Source of the DNA: Boswellia sacra
Taxonomy: Eukaryota; Streptophyta; Magnoliopsida; Sapindales; Burseraceae
Assembly: GCA_013180625.2 (NCBI GenBank)
Contig: SNVD02001278.1
Coordinates: forward strand, 79,332-143,331
Length of the DNA stretch: 64,000 nucleotides
Direction of reading: 5' to 3'
This document shows, in pieces, positions 1 to 12,361 of this stretch. How positions within the stretch are numbered: the first letter of the stretch is position 1; the number at the start of each line of letters is the position of its first letter. The notes under the pieces are model-generated. The model was given only the letters and a program-made list of their open reading frames with translations. It was not told where the DNA came from and ran no database searches. The position numbers and the translations under genes were made by a program.

Positions 1-133
1 GATTTCAACATTTTACAAAAACTACACCAGAAAGAACTTAGTGATATCATAAGGTATGAAAATGATATTAAGTTATGTACGGGTTTCTGTGTTTTGCATT
101 CCCAATTATAATAGTATTTTTTGATCAACAAGT

Positions 134-361
134 AGGTGGTGGAGAAGTGTGGATGTTACGAATAAGCTATCTTTTGCAAGAGACAGAGTGGTAGAGTTGT
201 ACTTCTAGATTGTGGCAGTGTATTTCGAGCCTCATTATGCCTTGGCAAGGAAGATTTTAGCCAGAGTAATGGCTATGTCTTCCATTAGAGACGACATCTA
301 TGATGCGTATAGTACAATTGAAGAACTTGAGCCTTTTACCGTAGCAATAGATGAGGGGTAC
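134..361 (+). pseudogene. TPS: Terpene synthase exon fragment (sesquiterpene-type)
   Basis: The exon starts right after an intron acceptor-like AG and reads RWWRSVDVTNKLSFARDRVVE, then a stop, then a stretch ending in the ionised-Mg binding motif DDIYD followed by [17 protein letters not shown]. This is the class I terpene synthase alpha domain around the DDxxD motif that binds the diphosphate of farnesyl or geranyl diphosphate. The order of peptides matches the exon preceding and containing DDxxD in plant TPS-a genes. One Trp codon after ELYF is TAG, so the frame is broken, and no other TPS exon is visible in the window. It is the first of four unrelated gene pieces on the + strand in the first 8 kb. 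Subfamily assignment is from memory of the family. Confidence 0.85.
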
Positions 362-931
362 TCAATTCATAATTATCCTCATATATAATCTTATTGTCAT
401 AGTAAATTCAAAAAGGAGTAATGACTACAAGAAATTTTCATATATTTATCACTTTGTTTTTTTTATTTGGTATTTTTTAAAAAAACTGAGAACTATAACA
501 TTAATTTGAAAGTCAGAAACATATTTTCTTGATACTTGTCGCTCGTTGTTTTGATTATATTACATATTTCTCACATTTTTAGATAGTGACAAGTAATTAA
601 CAAGTAATTAGGATACATATGAAAACAAATAAAGTATTTAAACTTAGAGTAATTTTTAGGGGTGATTATGAAAAATTATAATATATTAAAAATTCACGTA
701 ATTTTACTAAACTTTATAAACAAAATAATCTCCAAAAACCTAACCTAAAACCTAAACTAAGCTGTCTCTCTCTCGTTCTCTCCAGTGCTACAACACCTCC
801 TCCGCGACTTGCCGACTCCAGCCCACAAACTCCAGTAGCCCCACGAGGCACTGACTCCAATAACCCCGTAACTCATCGACTCCAACAGCCCTGCGCCTCC
901 AGCAGCCCCACCTCATGCCAACAGTAGCAGG
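362..931. other. Non-coding AT-rich spacer
   Basis: No coding signal is seen. The last 200 bases become CT- and CCA-rich (around 760-925) and look like an untranslated leader of the next fragment, but this is only a composition argument. Confidence 0.4.
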
Positions 932-3900
932 TTTCAAGCTGAGTGGGTAGCTTGTATTCATTATGCTGTTATAGGAGAAGGCAAGTATGGAATAAGAGTT
1001 CCTCTTTTAAGACAACAAGTCTTGAACTATTTGGTAACGCCTCTACCTCCAACTGTAACGACGACTATGGTTGTAAAACGATATACTTTCCTTTCAGTTG
1101 CACTCATAGAAATATCTCCACAAAAGATGCCAATGTCAGAGATACAACTACATATCAGACTTTTGGATGAGTTGCTGCGTGATATGTGCCATTCATCAGC
1201 ACAAGTAAGCATGCCTCTTAACGTAGTTTTTTCCATTTTTCTGATGAATTTTGCTTTTAGGATTAAAAAAAATGATGCAAGAGAACCAAGCCTTCTGATG
1301 GATTCACTGTATCATATTTACTTGTGTTGATATGGCATTTGGTGGTTGAGTTTTTGCATATGTTTATTTAAAGTCATTTTTATTCGGTAAGAGAGGCTAT
1401 AGGTGTTGCACTTTCTATGTTGTGTTTGAACATTTGGCTGTATATGTCATTTTCTCATTATCAGTCACATGAAAGGAAGAACATTGATAGTGATAATCAT
1501 CTTAAAGAGGAAAAATGGGTTTAGTTTCTAATAGAAAGAGCATCAAAAGCGGTTACAAACATTCAGAATAATAGTCTTTATGACAATATGGACATGTCGG
1601 CAGATACTAGTACTCAAAAGGGGTTGTTAAATGGAAATTCACAAGATGATGTCAAATGGATGGAAACGGTACTAATTCTTATAATTGTTTTCAACTGAAT
1701 CTGTGCTGGTTTTTATGTTACTTAACTCATCAGTTCATTTTTTCCTGATACATGTATTATTTCATTTTATCATCTCAACTTTAAAGTCTGGAAGATCACC
1801 GTTATTGCAGGATGTAGTTGTGGGACTTCTTTATCCTGTAATATCCTTGCAGGTATGAGAAGTACGACATTGAATTCCGTCCTTTAACTTAATTGGTTTT
1901 TCTGAGGTTTCATCTTGGTTCTAAAATTAAGTCGTTCATTATGTTGCTTTTGAATCATCAGTTTTGGATTACTCACTGAGTCATTAATTGGGGTTGTTCA
2001 ATAAAATGATAAAGATTCTGTTTCAGGAGTAATCAAATGGGTAGTGAGAGAAGAATATTATTCATGATTTTAGTTTATACCTCTTGTTCTAAAATGGAAT
2101 TTACCATTCAAAGTATGAAGTGTTTTCTTTTTCCAATGAGTTTGTAATGGGAGAAATTCCCTGACCATGTAATTTCTGTTGCTGACCTTTCGATTGTGTC
2201 AATCTTTCTTGCTAATTATTATTATTATTATATTTTTAAAGGAAATATCAAATAAAGATTTACCGCATTGGCCAAGGCAGCTTTTGAATTGTTGAAATGG
2301 AGGATTTTCTAGTAGCCTCATCTTCAAAAAACTGTTTGTATTATTCTATCCTCTGCAAATGATTCTAACTGGAGGACAAGATCTGCTACTCTAACGTAAC
2401 TACGAACTTTTATGTACAGGTAAGGTATTTAAGCATGGGGTGGTCTTATGCATCAGGAATTTTGAATTTTAGATTTTGATTACATTCCTTGAACAATTTT
2501 GCTTAAGTTTAATTTTAGTGCATCCATATTTGTAGTTCATAAATTGTCATTTGTAGGAAAAAAATAGCTTTCATGGTCCTCTATTTTGCTTTCGTGTCTT
2601 CAAGCTCCCCGTTTTGTGAATTCTCCTTTTCACTTTTACATTATAGTATTTCAAAAAGATAGATATTGAGGTCAATGTGAGCATGTAGTTTGAGAAAATA
2701 TTTATCACTTAGAGACTAATAAAAATTTTGTCCAACAGGCACACTTTCATTCTCTTACAAATGCAGAAACAAAATATCTAGAAAACTGTGGAGAAGCTTC
2801 TTATGGACAATCAAGTTTAGGCAAGTTCTTGATTGGATCTAGTAATGAGTGGAATAGTTCTTTCACAAAGATTATGCATTACAATAGCAGATAAAAGTGA
2901 TCTTTCTGACTTAAATTTAGGAGCAAAAACTGTCCAAATAAAAAAGGCTTAAAGCCTGAAATTTTATTGTTATTAAGGATGGCATTTAGCAATAATGTCA
3001 AAATCTATCTGGAGTTGGAAATTCTCGCTGTGATGATTATAATCATCTGGCAATCACTGGATAAGATTTTGATGCCTTTTAACTTAAAAAGCCACATCTT
3101 GTCCAGGTAACGGAGCATGCTACAGCTATTCTACCAGGCCTAATGAAGGGTGGTGATGAGGATTTAGCTTCAGATTTCTGTAATAGAGCTTATGAGAAGG
3201 CAAATGTTATTCAAGGGAAGCATAAGAAGAGGTGAGACTTTGTTTCTAATGTACTTGAAATGTTTTTTACTTTATTTACCTGGGGGAAAATTATCCATAT
3301 GTTTATACATATATAAGTGCAAAACTTACAGGGGTTTGTCTTAGGGTCTACCTTTCCTGCATGCTTACAATGCCCATTTGAATACACATCTACTTGTTCT
3401 TTACGGATAAGTTTTCCTTGTATGCATTTGTTTAATTTGTGCATTCTTCATGCTTGTGTTTGGTATTTAAATCTCCTCTACTTTATTTTATTTTATTTAT
3501 TATTCTTTTAATGAATCTGAGATTTGTAATTTATGAATGTAGGAATCTGAGAGCTTCTAGCATGGTGCTGTACTTGCTTTGGCTACTTCTGTATTATCCA
3601 TCCCTTATGATATGCCCGGGTTTGTTGACCTTATATATAAATATAAGAAAATGTTCTTATTATCTTTATGTTTTGATTGTATTTAAAAAAAAAAAAGTTG
3701 AAAATGAAAATTCAGCGAAGTCCTATCTTTCCTAGGAGTTGTTGGAGCTGTATTCTTGTATTATTAATTTGGATTTTTGTGGAATTTACAATTATAAAAC
3801 ATTTTTTGTTCAATTCAACCAATAATTTTGAGAGCTGAAATGTGTTGACTCAAATTCTTGGTGCCCATATGTCATCATACAAGATTTGAGTTTTGCTCTC

Positions 3901-5001
3901 TTAAGGTTTTCCCATTCTAGCTTTGCCCAGCGCGACAATGCGTAAAAGGTTTTGTTGTTATTTGCCAATTCAGCTTTCTGGCTCTCTTGAGGTTATAGAA
4001 GTTGTCTTGGGTTGAATCCTGCTCACAGGAAGGATAAGAGGTTTTATTTCATCTCATATTTTTACTGTTACTATTAGAACTTTAATTTCAAACACCTAGA
4101 TGGTAATTGGACTAAGATTGCTTAGTATCTTCATCCATGAGTATGCAAATCAGTTATGCAAGGGAATGAATTTTTAAGTCTGTAATTGCTTTTAAGATTA
4201 CGTGGAAATGGTTTAGGGAAGATATTTTGGAAAGATGGTCCCAATAAAGTTTCCATTATCAAGAAACTTGCCTTGTTTGACTTTATTTTTATTTTTTATG
4301 CATATCCATTTTTGTGCTGTACCATATGCCTGTATGCATACTTATTATATGTTAGTATAAATGTTGAGACTTGGCAAATTAATATGTTATGAATCTAGTA
4401 TTGGAGTGAGCTTCTCTCATTTCTTTTCTTGCCAAGGCATAATATTCTTTTAATAGAACAAGTAACATCTTCATTTTTTATTTTGAGTACCGAAGATCCC
4501 TGACATTTCCTATGTGATCTAAATTTAGGGTTAAATTTAAGCCCCACAAACATGGTAGTTAGGAAACTTGTAAGATATAATATCACATTTGGTGGCTCTA
4601 TGGACAATTGAACTATGGACCTCTTGGTTGAAATCAAATGTTTTAACTAATCTGCCCAACCCTTGGGATTCTTTGTGATGTTCACATTTTCTTACCCATT
4701 CTAAAGAAAGCCTCTGCCTGTTACCCAGGTAATTTGTATAACTTATATAGATGCTAAAAGCCATTATGAATGTAATTATGCTATGTGGCCTCTTTTAATT
4801 TTCTTCTCCATGTCATGCTAATATTGATCATTTCCCCCTATTCAGTTGGTTGCCTGAGCATGTTACATTACTGGCTCATTTTGGAGGGGAGCCATCGCCA
4901 ATTAAATCTACAGTGACTAAAACAGTTGCAGAGTTTTGTCGTACTTATGCTGACACATGGAATCTTCAAAAAGATTCATTTACAGAGGAGCAACTTGAGA
5001 T
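932..5001 (+). pseudogene. Multi-exon fragment of an unidentified conserved plant protein
   Basis: Several exon-like blocks flanked by AG and GT read as one protein in order. They are 932-1204 (FQAEWVACIHYAVIGEG... RLLDELLRDMCHSSAQ), 1261-1327 (NDAREPSLLMDSLYHIYLC), about 1465-1669 (EEKWV, stop, FLIERASKAVTNIQNN), about 1799-1855 (GRSPLLQDVVVGLLYPVISLQ), 3107-3231 (VTEHATAILPGLMKGGDEDL... GKHKKR) and 4846-5000 (WLPEHVTLLAHFGGEPSPIK... FTEEQLE). The helical, Leu-rich character suggests a HEAT/ARM-type scaffold protein, but I cannot name the family. An in-frame stop near 1525 and large unexplained gaps show that it is a decayed copy. It ends about 200 bp before topoisomerase I exons begin, on the same strand, with no promoter or terminator between them. 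A search of the exon peptides against plant proteomes would name it. Confidence 0.6.
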
Positions 5002-5213
5002 ATCTTCATAAAAACAGTCTTCTTCTATAGACTTTTAGCTTTTAATAATGGAGAATATGGTCAATATTCATTCTTTTTCTAATCTTATGCTTGCACGTTT
5101 TGCAGGTTTTCAATATTCATTCTTTTAATGTGTTAGATGTCTAGGAGAACTAGGAACTCTTAAATTCTTTAGTTTTTTTTATTTTAAACTCTTTCGATAA
5201 TTTACCTTGGCAG

Positions 5214-7001
5214 TTGGAAAGAAGTAAAGTATAACAATACCGTAACATGGTTAGCTTTTTGGAATGATCCAATTAATCCAAAGGAATTCAAGTATGTGTT
5301 CTCGGCAGTTAGCCCTTCTTTGAAGGGGCAAAGTGACAAAGAGAAGCATGAGAAGGCAAGAATGCTGAAGGTATCACGAAACTTTTGATATTTGGCCTTC
5401 TTCATCGTTCTCACATAAGCAACTTGTTGTTTCTGGTAGCTACCTCTTTCATTTACTACATAACTTTAATTATCTAACTCTATGTTATGTACAGGACTAC
5501 ATAGAGAGTATTAGAGTAGCATACACAAAGGATTTTACAAGCAAAGATGTTTCAAGGAGGCAAATAGCAATTGCTACATATCTTATTGATAAACTAGCTC
5601 TTAGGGTGGGCAACGAGAAGGTATGGTACATGTTTGTATCCTATACATGTTCCAGTTGATAGTTAAGTGCAGAGTTATGGTTTATTGAGTGCAAAAAGTT
5701 TTTGCATGAAGTTCAGGAGTATTTAATAAGAATCATTCACGTCTCGACTTAATGCTGGGATTGTGCATGCCACTGTGATGCAATGCATTGTAAGTAGCTG
5801 CTTAGATGACTTTAGCTATTATTTTTATAATAAATGACTCACTTTTATGTTTCTCTAGTTTTGTACCATTTTTCGTGCTTTTGGATTTTGGTTAGATGTA
5901 TACACTATTTTTTAATCAATGTTATTTTACGGACTAATGTTTGTTGTTTTATGGTCTGAACAGTAAGACACATTATGATTTTCAGATTTGGTGGCTGGGA
6001 TTTCTTTTTGTGATTCGATATCTATTCTTGTGACATGTGCCACTGTGCTACTTGTGGTGTTTGCATTTATTTCTTTATTTTTAGCTTTACATTTTACAGT
6101 AGTTGTTAGCCATACATCCCACTTATATGCAACTCTTTCTAGAATGTTTCTAGGTTTTCTTCATTTCGTGGTTTACTTCCTGCAGGATGATGATGAAGCT
6201 GATACTATTGGTTGTTGTACATTGAAAGTAGGGAATGTAGAGTGCATCCCTCCAAATAAATTGAAGGAATGACCTCTTATCTCACTAGCATAAGAGTGTT
6301 GAGATTTCTGTAATTTAATTTTCTTAGCTGCAAGATTGGCAAATTGTAAGAGCAAAGTTGTAAATAGTTATAAATTGGTTTGGTGTTAAATTTTGTTTGC
6401 CTTCTCTGCTTATTAATTTAATGAAGTTTGTACAAGTTTAAATCTACATTTTCTAGCTAATTATGTTCCATTTCCACTCATTCTAGCTAATTATAAGTAG
6501 TAACAATTTTGCTCGTGGATGATTATTCAGTTTGACTTCCTTGGTCACAGCTGAAGTTGAGCTTGCTGTGTACAACGCAATTGGGCAGTTTCAAACTGGT
6601 GAGTAAGGGACCTCTCAAATTGGATTACATGTCTTTCTTGTAGGAGCTGGGCCATTGAATTTGTTTTCCTTTTTCTAGCAAAGAAGAAAGGAGATGATCT
6701 CTTTGACAAGCTGGATACAGCTAAACTGAATGCTTATCTGAAGGAACTCATGCCTGGCCTTACAGTAAAAGTATTCTAAACATATAATGCCTCCATCATG
6801 TTGGGTCAAATGGTAAGTTGTCTGCTGCAAACTGGCTTCATGTTATGTAACATCATTAAGTTGTTTCCAATGATATTTACTAACCTTGCTCTGCATAGGA
6901 GTTTACGGTTCAGTTTCCTGTTATTATTTAATTCCTTTTGAATTGTTTTGTCTATGACAGTTGAATAAAGGAACTAAAGAAGGTGATGTTGCATATTATT
7001 G
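5214..7001 (+). pseudogene. TOP1: DNA topoisomerase I (type IB) C-terminal core fragment
   Basis: Exon blocks match eukaryotic topoisomerase IB, which relaxes supercoils by nicking one strand. They are 5214-5370 (WKEVKYNNTVTWLAFWNDPI... KARMLK), 5495-5620 (DYIESIRVAYTKDF... DKLALRVGNEK), 6186-6267 (DDDEADTIGCCTLKVGN), 6531-6598 (FDFLG then VEVELAVYNAIGQFQT), 6679-6810 (KKGDDLFDKLDTAKLNAYLK... GLTVKVF, stop, TYNAS) and 6961-7001 (LNKGTKEGDVAYY). The active-site Arg context LALRVGNEK is present. The DNA-gate N-terminal half and the C-terminal segment with the catalytic Tyr are absent. Decay is clear: the donor after 6267 is lost, about eight residues and the frame are lost after FDFLG, and an Arg codon became TAA after KVF. 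It is an intron-bearing DNA-level copy. Confidence 0.88.
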
Positions 7002-7374
7002 ATAATCATGAAGAAACTATGGCCTGTTTCAGCTTTAAAGAAATCGATGCTACAATTCTACCACTTTGGTCTCCTTTTTATACTTTTCTTGTCCTTTAAA
7101 TTGTGGAAGAAAAGAAAAAGTGCTAGTTTCCCCTGTTTCGGGTTGAAATCCTTTGTTGAGACACCAAATTCCATGTCTTCTTTTTTCGCATATCGAAACT
7201 CAGGGAGTGTTTTTTTTCAATTTTTTTTCCTTGTTGAACATATAATGATGCATTCTACTTTGTATAAATACTTAATTCCAAGCATCTTACTAATTTAAAG
7301 CTTTTGATCTGAAAAATCTTCTGTCTAATGGTTGTAGAAAATTTGACCTCACTTCCTAAATTATTTTGATATAG

Positions 7375-7876
7375 GCTCATGTGTTCAAGTCAAAGTCTGG
7401 CGCTTGTGCTGCATTCCTTGCAAATTATAACCAGAGATCTTTTGCGAACGTGTCCTTTGGAAATCAGTATTATAATTTACCTCCCTAGTCTATTAGTATT
7501 CTGCCTGACTGCAAGAACATTGTATATAACACTGCAAGGGTGAGAAAAGACCTCTAATGAACTTTGTTTTGCATTTTAGATAGCTAGCTTACATGTATTT
7601 ATTGGTTCTTATTCTAGTATTAATCACATTACTTTGACAAGAATTTGTGATTTTCAATAGGTATCATAAAGTATAGTTTTTCCCTTGCTTAGAATTTCAT
7701 AATAAACCATATGCTGACATTTACTTCCAATCTTTGTCTAGGTTGGTGCACAAAGCTCACAGATGAAAATGACTCGGGTTCCTATGCATGGAGGATTCTC
7801 TTGGGAAGCTTTTAATGAAGATCCAGATGCATATGGTGATAATGCTTTCACAGTGATCGGATTGTTGGAGCATTTT
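7375..7876 (+). pseudogene. BGAL: Beta-galactosidase (GH35) internal exon fragment
   Basis: Two exons are visible. The first, 7375-7539, reads [20 protein letters not shown]... [12 protein letters not shown], a stop in place of the expected Trp, then SISILPDCKNIVYNTAR. The second, 7742-7876, reads VGAQSSQMKMTRV... GGFSWEAFNEDPDAYGDNAFTVIGLLEHF. These match the middle of plant cell-wall beta-galactosidases, downstream of the catalytic TIM barrel; the catalytic glutamates are not in this piece. Splice sites at both ends look intact (ATAG/GCTCATG and AAGG/GTGAG), so it is a genomic copy. It starts about 370 bp after the topoisomerase I remnant on the same strand, with no relation in function. 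The TAG makes it a pseudogene. Confidence 0.88.
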
Positions 7877-8219
7877 GTAGGAAATTTTTCTTTTGTACAT
7901 ATTGAAGTGCATGATGTTTATCTTTTGCTATTTACATGTTTGTGTTTGCGATAGAATGCAAATGCTAACTACAACTGCAAAATTGCCTTAAAATATAAAG
8001 TCCACCTATGTTATTTTTTTGACATGCTTAGAGTTATTGACGTAGAAATCATTAGATTATAATTAGGAATAAAATTAAAATTTAGAGATTTCAATTTGAC
8101 TTGGATGTTAGTGAAGTGTTTTGAATGTTGGAGTTCATGTGGCGCTTAATTTGAATATTTTGATTTGAGAGCATCATTTGATTTTCTACTGTGTTTTGGC
8201 ATTGAATATTATCAAGTTA
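7877..8219. other. Non-coding spacer before CACTA terminus
   Basis: No gene or clear repeat is seen. It lies between the beta-galactosidase fragment and the subterminal repeats. Confidence 0.4.
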
Positions 8220-8755
8220 AAAAATTTTTCTACTATTACAAAACCATACTTATCGTTTATAAAGTGCCGAATATTATCAAGTTGAAAAATTTTTCTACTA
8301 TTACAAAACCATATTTATCGGTCAAAAAGTGTCAAATATGACAAAATTAAAAAAAGTTAACTGTTACAAAACCATATTTATTGTTCAAAAAAAGCCAAAT
8401 ATGACAAAATTCAAAAAGTTAACCGTTACAAAACCATATTTATCGTTTAAAAAGCGGCAAATATGACAAAATTCAAAAAAGTTAACCATTATAAAACCAT
8501 ATTTATTGGGCAAAAAGCGACAAATATGTTGCAATTAAAAACTGTAACTATTAGAACCTACCAAATTTGACAATAAAAAGTGACAAATATGGCATTTTTT
8601 CTACAGTATTTATGTTATTATACTTGATGCTTTTATGTGAGAAATATGGTTGTAAATATATTTGGCGTTTTGACCAACCATCAAATAGACTATATTTGGC
8701 GGTGTCATTGGTGTCGTTCTTTTTACCGCCAAATATAAGCGTTTTTCTTGTAGTG
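8220..8755 (-). mobile_element. CACTA transposon terminus with subterminal repeats (element A)
   Basis: The last bases TTTTTCTTGTAGTG at 8742-8755 are the reverse complement of the classic CACTACAAGAAAAA terminal inverted repeat. Just inside is an inverted-repeat block with ATATTTGGCGG and CCGCCAAATAT (about 8660-8735). Further in are about five copies of a ~63-bp unit containing ACAAAACCATATTTATC and GTCAAATATGAC (units near 8240, 8305, 8370, 8432 and 8494). This is the usual layout of a CACTA subterminal region, where transposase binding sites cluster. The element extends to the left; its other end is not in the window. All four captured gene fragments lie on that side, so they may be its cargo. 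Confidence 0.8.
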
Positions 8756-9125
8756 TTTGTTTCAACTTTTCAAGTAAAGCTTATTGAAGTATATCTTTTT
8801 GGAGTAAACCTTTTAAAAGTAGAGCTTTTATTAAAAATTTATTAATTATTTGATTCCAAAATAGAGTTCTGTTATAGGGAAAGAATAAAGTAAAATATTT
8901 AAAATTAAATAAAGGTATATTTAATATTTTAAAACTCTGAAAAAGCTCAAAAAGATCTTTTCTCAAAAGCTTTTGGGCTTCTCCTAGTAAACATAAAATA
9001 GGTTTTTTAATCATCTATAAGCTCTTCTTAGGTGGAAGTCAAACGACACAAAAAAAAATTTTAAAAGAGTTTTTGGCATTAAAAAAGCTCTTTTGGCCGT
9101 AGATAAGCCCAAACAAACGCGCTCT
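8756..9125. mobile_element. Possible small non-autonomous element (MITE-like)
   Basis: The stretch begins TTTGTTTCAACTTTTC and ends near CCCAAACAAACGCGCTCTAA, giving short opposed GTTTGTTT/AAACAAAC ends around AT-rich DNA rich in AAAAGCTTTT-type motifs. The form resembles plant hAT-type MITEs, but the inverted ends are short and no target duplication was confirmed. Confidence 0.3.
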
Positions 9126-10430
9126 AAGAAGTTCATTTAAAACCTAGGCGTGGGGAGATCCCTGGGCCAAGCACAATTATACCCACTCTTGAATTAAACA
9201 ATATTCGTTAGTCCAGCTACTTTAATAAATAAATACAAAGATTCCCTTTGTGAAAACTCATTTTAAAAATGGGTGATGTAACAATATTGTCCATAGCGGT
9301 CAAATAATTTTCATGTTTATAATACATATGAATTCATATTTTACTCTAACATGTATTATATTTTACTATAGTATTATTATAAATAGCATATGATTTCATA
9401 TTAAAAACTAGAGTTGGAAAAGAAAATCGACAATTTTAGTTTTGATTCTTACACTAATATTTGAAATTAAATTTGAAAATTGCTTATATATAATTATATA
9501 TTTTTAATGTTGGTATGACATCTTTTCATCTAAAAAATTTTAGTTAAGTTAATACAAAATTTTTAATTATTCAAAATTAAATATCAAAGGAAATATTAAC
9601 TTTCACCTAAATTTTAATTACTAATATATAATAAGAAAAAAGATTTGTGAGATTTGAAGCTTATTGATTGTTATGCAGAATATAACAAAAAAATGTAAAA
9701 TAAATTAGCATAGGGGTTTACGTGGTTTGGTTATATTAGCCTACATCCACAAACAGCGAGACCTGCAATCCACGATTTTTTTTTTTTTTCTAGTTTTACA
9801 GACTCAAAGACTTAGAATGGTAAACTCCCTCGACTCTCAATGCCTAGTTTATGTAAAATTGTTTTTCACAAAGAACACAACACTAATTACTCAACTCTCC
9901 TTGTCATTGCAAACTCAACACAATTCTATCAAATAACACACAATTAATCACTCAAGCGTTTCAAACTTACATGATCTGTAAACTGTCAAGCGAAGCTTAA
10001 AGCTTTGCACACGAAAATAAAGAACAAACACACTACAGTTCACTCTTCTCAAATGTTGATGAATGTGTGCACACATCCAACGGTTGTATAATAAGCTATA
10101 TATACCTTCCTATTCAAAGTACTTTGTTTCCTTCAATAGCAAGATTTAAATTCTTATTTGGAAAAAAACATTAATTAGGATTAGTAGACAACAAGATATA
10201 AATATATGTTCCCCTACATGAACTAGGATATAATGCTAACTATCATAATGTGATAAAGGATAATGTCCAAAATTTAATTCCTAGTATCATAGAAGTTATC
10301 CCAATTCTATTAGACGATGAGCAACTACATCCCAAGACCCATTCTTTCAACATACTCTTGGAAAATCTTAGATTAATATGTATTTGTTAAATCCATAAGT
10401 AAATACTGTCATATGGACCAAGTGAGAGAA
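9126..10430. mobile_element. Possible LTR-retroelement remnant
   Basis: Around 9715-9765 the text TTTACGTGGTTTGGTTATATTAGCCTACATCC resembles the conserved block found in many plant Ty1-copia long terminal repeats. It is followed by LTR-like DNA with a TATATATACC box near 10100. There are no gag or pol reading frames and no paired LTR, so at most this is a decayed solo LTR. 9126-9700 is plain AT-rich DNA. Confidence 0.3.
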
Positions 10431-10648
10431 TGTAAGATTTATTTCGTTCATATGACTATAAGGTCCGAATGATGATTTATTTATTAGGTTTAATAAATAA
10501 TTAATTGAATAAACCTTTATGTAGTTGGTTAATATTAGTTATATTTTATAGTCAAATAAAATACTTATTGGAGAAGTTATCTATTTTGATGCATGGACAA
10601 TAGGAATTACAATTAGATTGGGACAATGATTGTAAAAACTTGTAAAAA

Positions 10649-10733
10649 GGCTAATGATTCTCTAAATGAAAAGTAGTTGTATATTAGGCTAATGATTCTC
10701 CAAATGAAAAGTAGTTGTATATTAAGCAACAAA
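10649..10733. repeat. 41-bp tandem duplication
   Basis: The unit starting GGCTAATGATTCTC and ending AGTTGTATATTA occurs twice in direct succession with one base changed (CTAAATG against CCAAATG). It is a recent local duplication in non-coding DNA. The rest of 10430-11230 shows no gene. Confidence 0.8.
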
Positions 10734-11229
10734 GTAAACACGAATTTGATTAACATTAGGAATACTTTTACACTTGGGTTAATCAAATTAAACCAAATCT
10801 TCTCTCATAAGATGCCAATTAATATGTCACATGTACTTGACGTGTGAACCTAAATGATTAACCTTCATTAAAAAATATTTAATTATACCAAGATGAGAAA
10901 AAACTTCTTATTGTGCCTCGATGCTCTATATACATGTTAAACAACCTCTTTTTGTTATTATAATTTATCAACTACTTGATCACATGAAGCAACATAATTT
11001 TAAATAAATAAAAAATCCAGCAACATTTTCTTACGACACTAACCTGCTATTTGTTCCCCACCACATATCCAACTCACATATGCCTTTGTAGATGTTGGTG
11101 TCATGTGGCATCTCATGCACATGCAATAGACGTGATCATATTTGTTTTGTTATCATGTGATAAAAACATTAATGTCGATATCTTGTCATTATCTCATTTA
11201 TCTTATAAGGAAGTTTTTATTCTAGGAAA

Positions 11230-11720
11230 AATTTGCCTAGAATAAAAATGATTTATCTTGGCAAGTTTTGTTAATGGAAGTTTTATCTTGATTGATTAAG
11301 CTCATATTAACACACTTTTATCTCGGTTGATTAATCTCATATTAACAAAGTTTTATCTTGATTGATTAATCTCAGTAGGATATTTTTTATAAGTGTTTAT
11401 CTTGATTGCCAATTACATATATGATTAGGATATCTTTGATAAATGGTTATCTTGATTACTGATCACTTTATGATTAGAATCTTACTGGTAAGTATCCTAA
11501 TGGAAGTTTTTCTATTGATTGTCAATCTTATATATGATTAGGATCTTATCAATAAGTATCCTAATTTATCCAAGAGCGTTTTTATTTGACTTCCGATATG
11601 ATTTAATTGATTGATTAATTAGTTGATTAATTGATTGAAGTTATTTTGGAAGTACTTGCTTTATAAAAGGTCTTATCTTGATTGATTGATTATCTTGATT
11701 GATAAATATACTTATTTATT
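11230..11720. repeat. Degenerate tandem repeats of a TTATCTTGATTGATTAA motif
   Basis: The motif TTATCTTGATTGATTAA or close variants recur many times at irregular 40-70 bp spacing, often followed by ATTAACA or ATATGATTAGGAT. It is a decayed minisatellite. No coding capacity is seen, nor in 11720-12360. Confidence 0.6.
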
Positions 11721-12361
11721 CAAAAGAACTTTTCTTGAACTTTCTATTTTGTGTTATCTTCATCTAACAGTTACGTTGGTTATGACTAATTAAACTAGGT
11801 TAGTTAAGTTAGTCATATCTATGAAGTGTAGTATTAGAAGAGTTTGTGAGGGATTATGGTTGTGATCAAGGGCAATCAAGTTTGCATAGATTAGGTTAGT
11901 AAGTTAGCAAGCGTCTACCACTGTTAAAAATCCTAAGTCAAGTGTAAACACACATAACATAGTAGATTGCAGCTCTTGCTGCTCATGAATGTGGGCTTTG
12001 TTTTAGTTTAACCACGTAAAAATCTTCTGTTTCATTTTACTTTTCTGTTTTCAATTAAATTATTGTTAACTATCCATATTGTAAAAACTCACAACAAAAA
12101 TAGTTGTTTTCATATTTGCTACCATCTTCTCCACCATTTTTATTGTCAAGCAAGAAATGAAACAGTGGATTTAAAACTTTCAGAAAATGAAGATTCAAAT
12201 AATTTAGTGGCAGCAAAATAGGATGCATTAGAGCTTTCCAATTAACGAGGACACAGTATTTAAGCTCCTATTCACTTTCACCGTGTTTAAGAATTCCTAT
12301 ATCGATGAACCTTTTAAGAGAAAAGAAAACAAAAGAAAATAGATCTAGCTAGCTTTCTAAT

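Noticed and set aside
943..1236. Overlapping open frames on both strands around 1.0-1.2 kb as separate small genes
   Set aside because: They are shadows of the 932-1204 exon, whose frame is conserved-looking and bounded by AG and GT.
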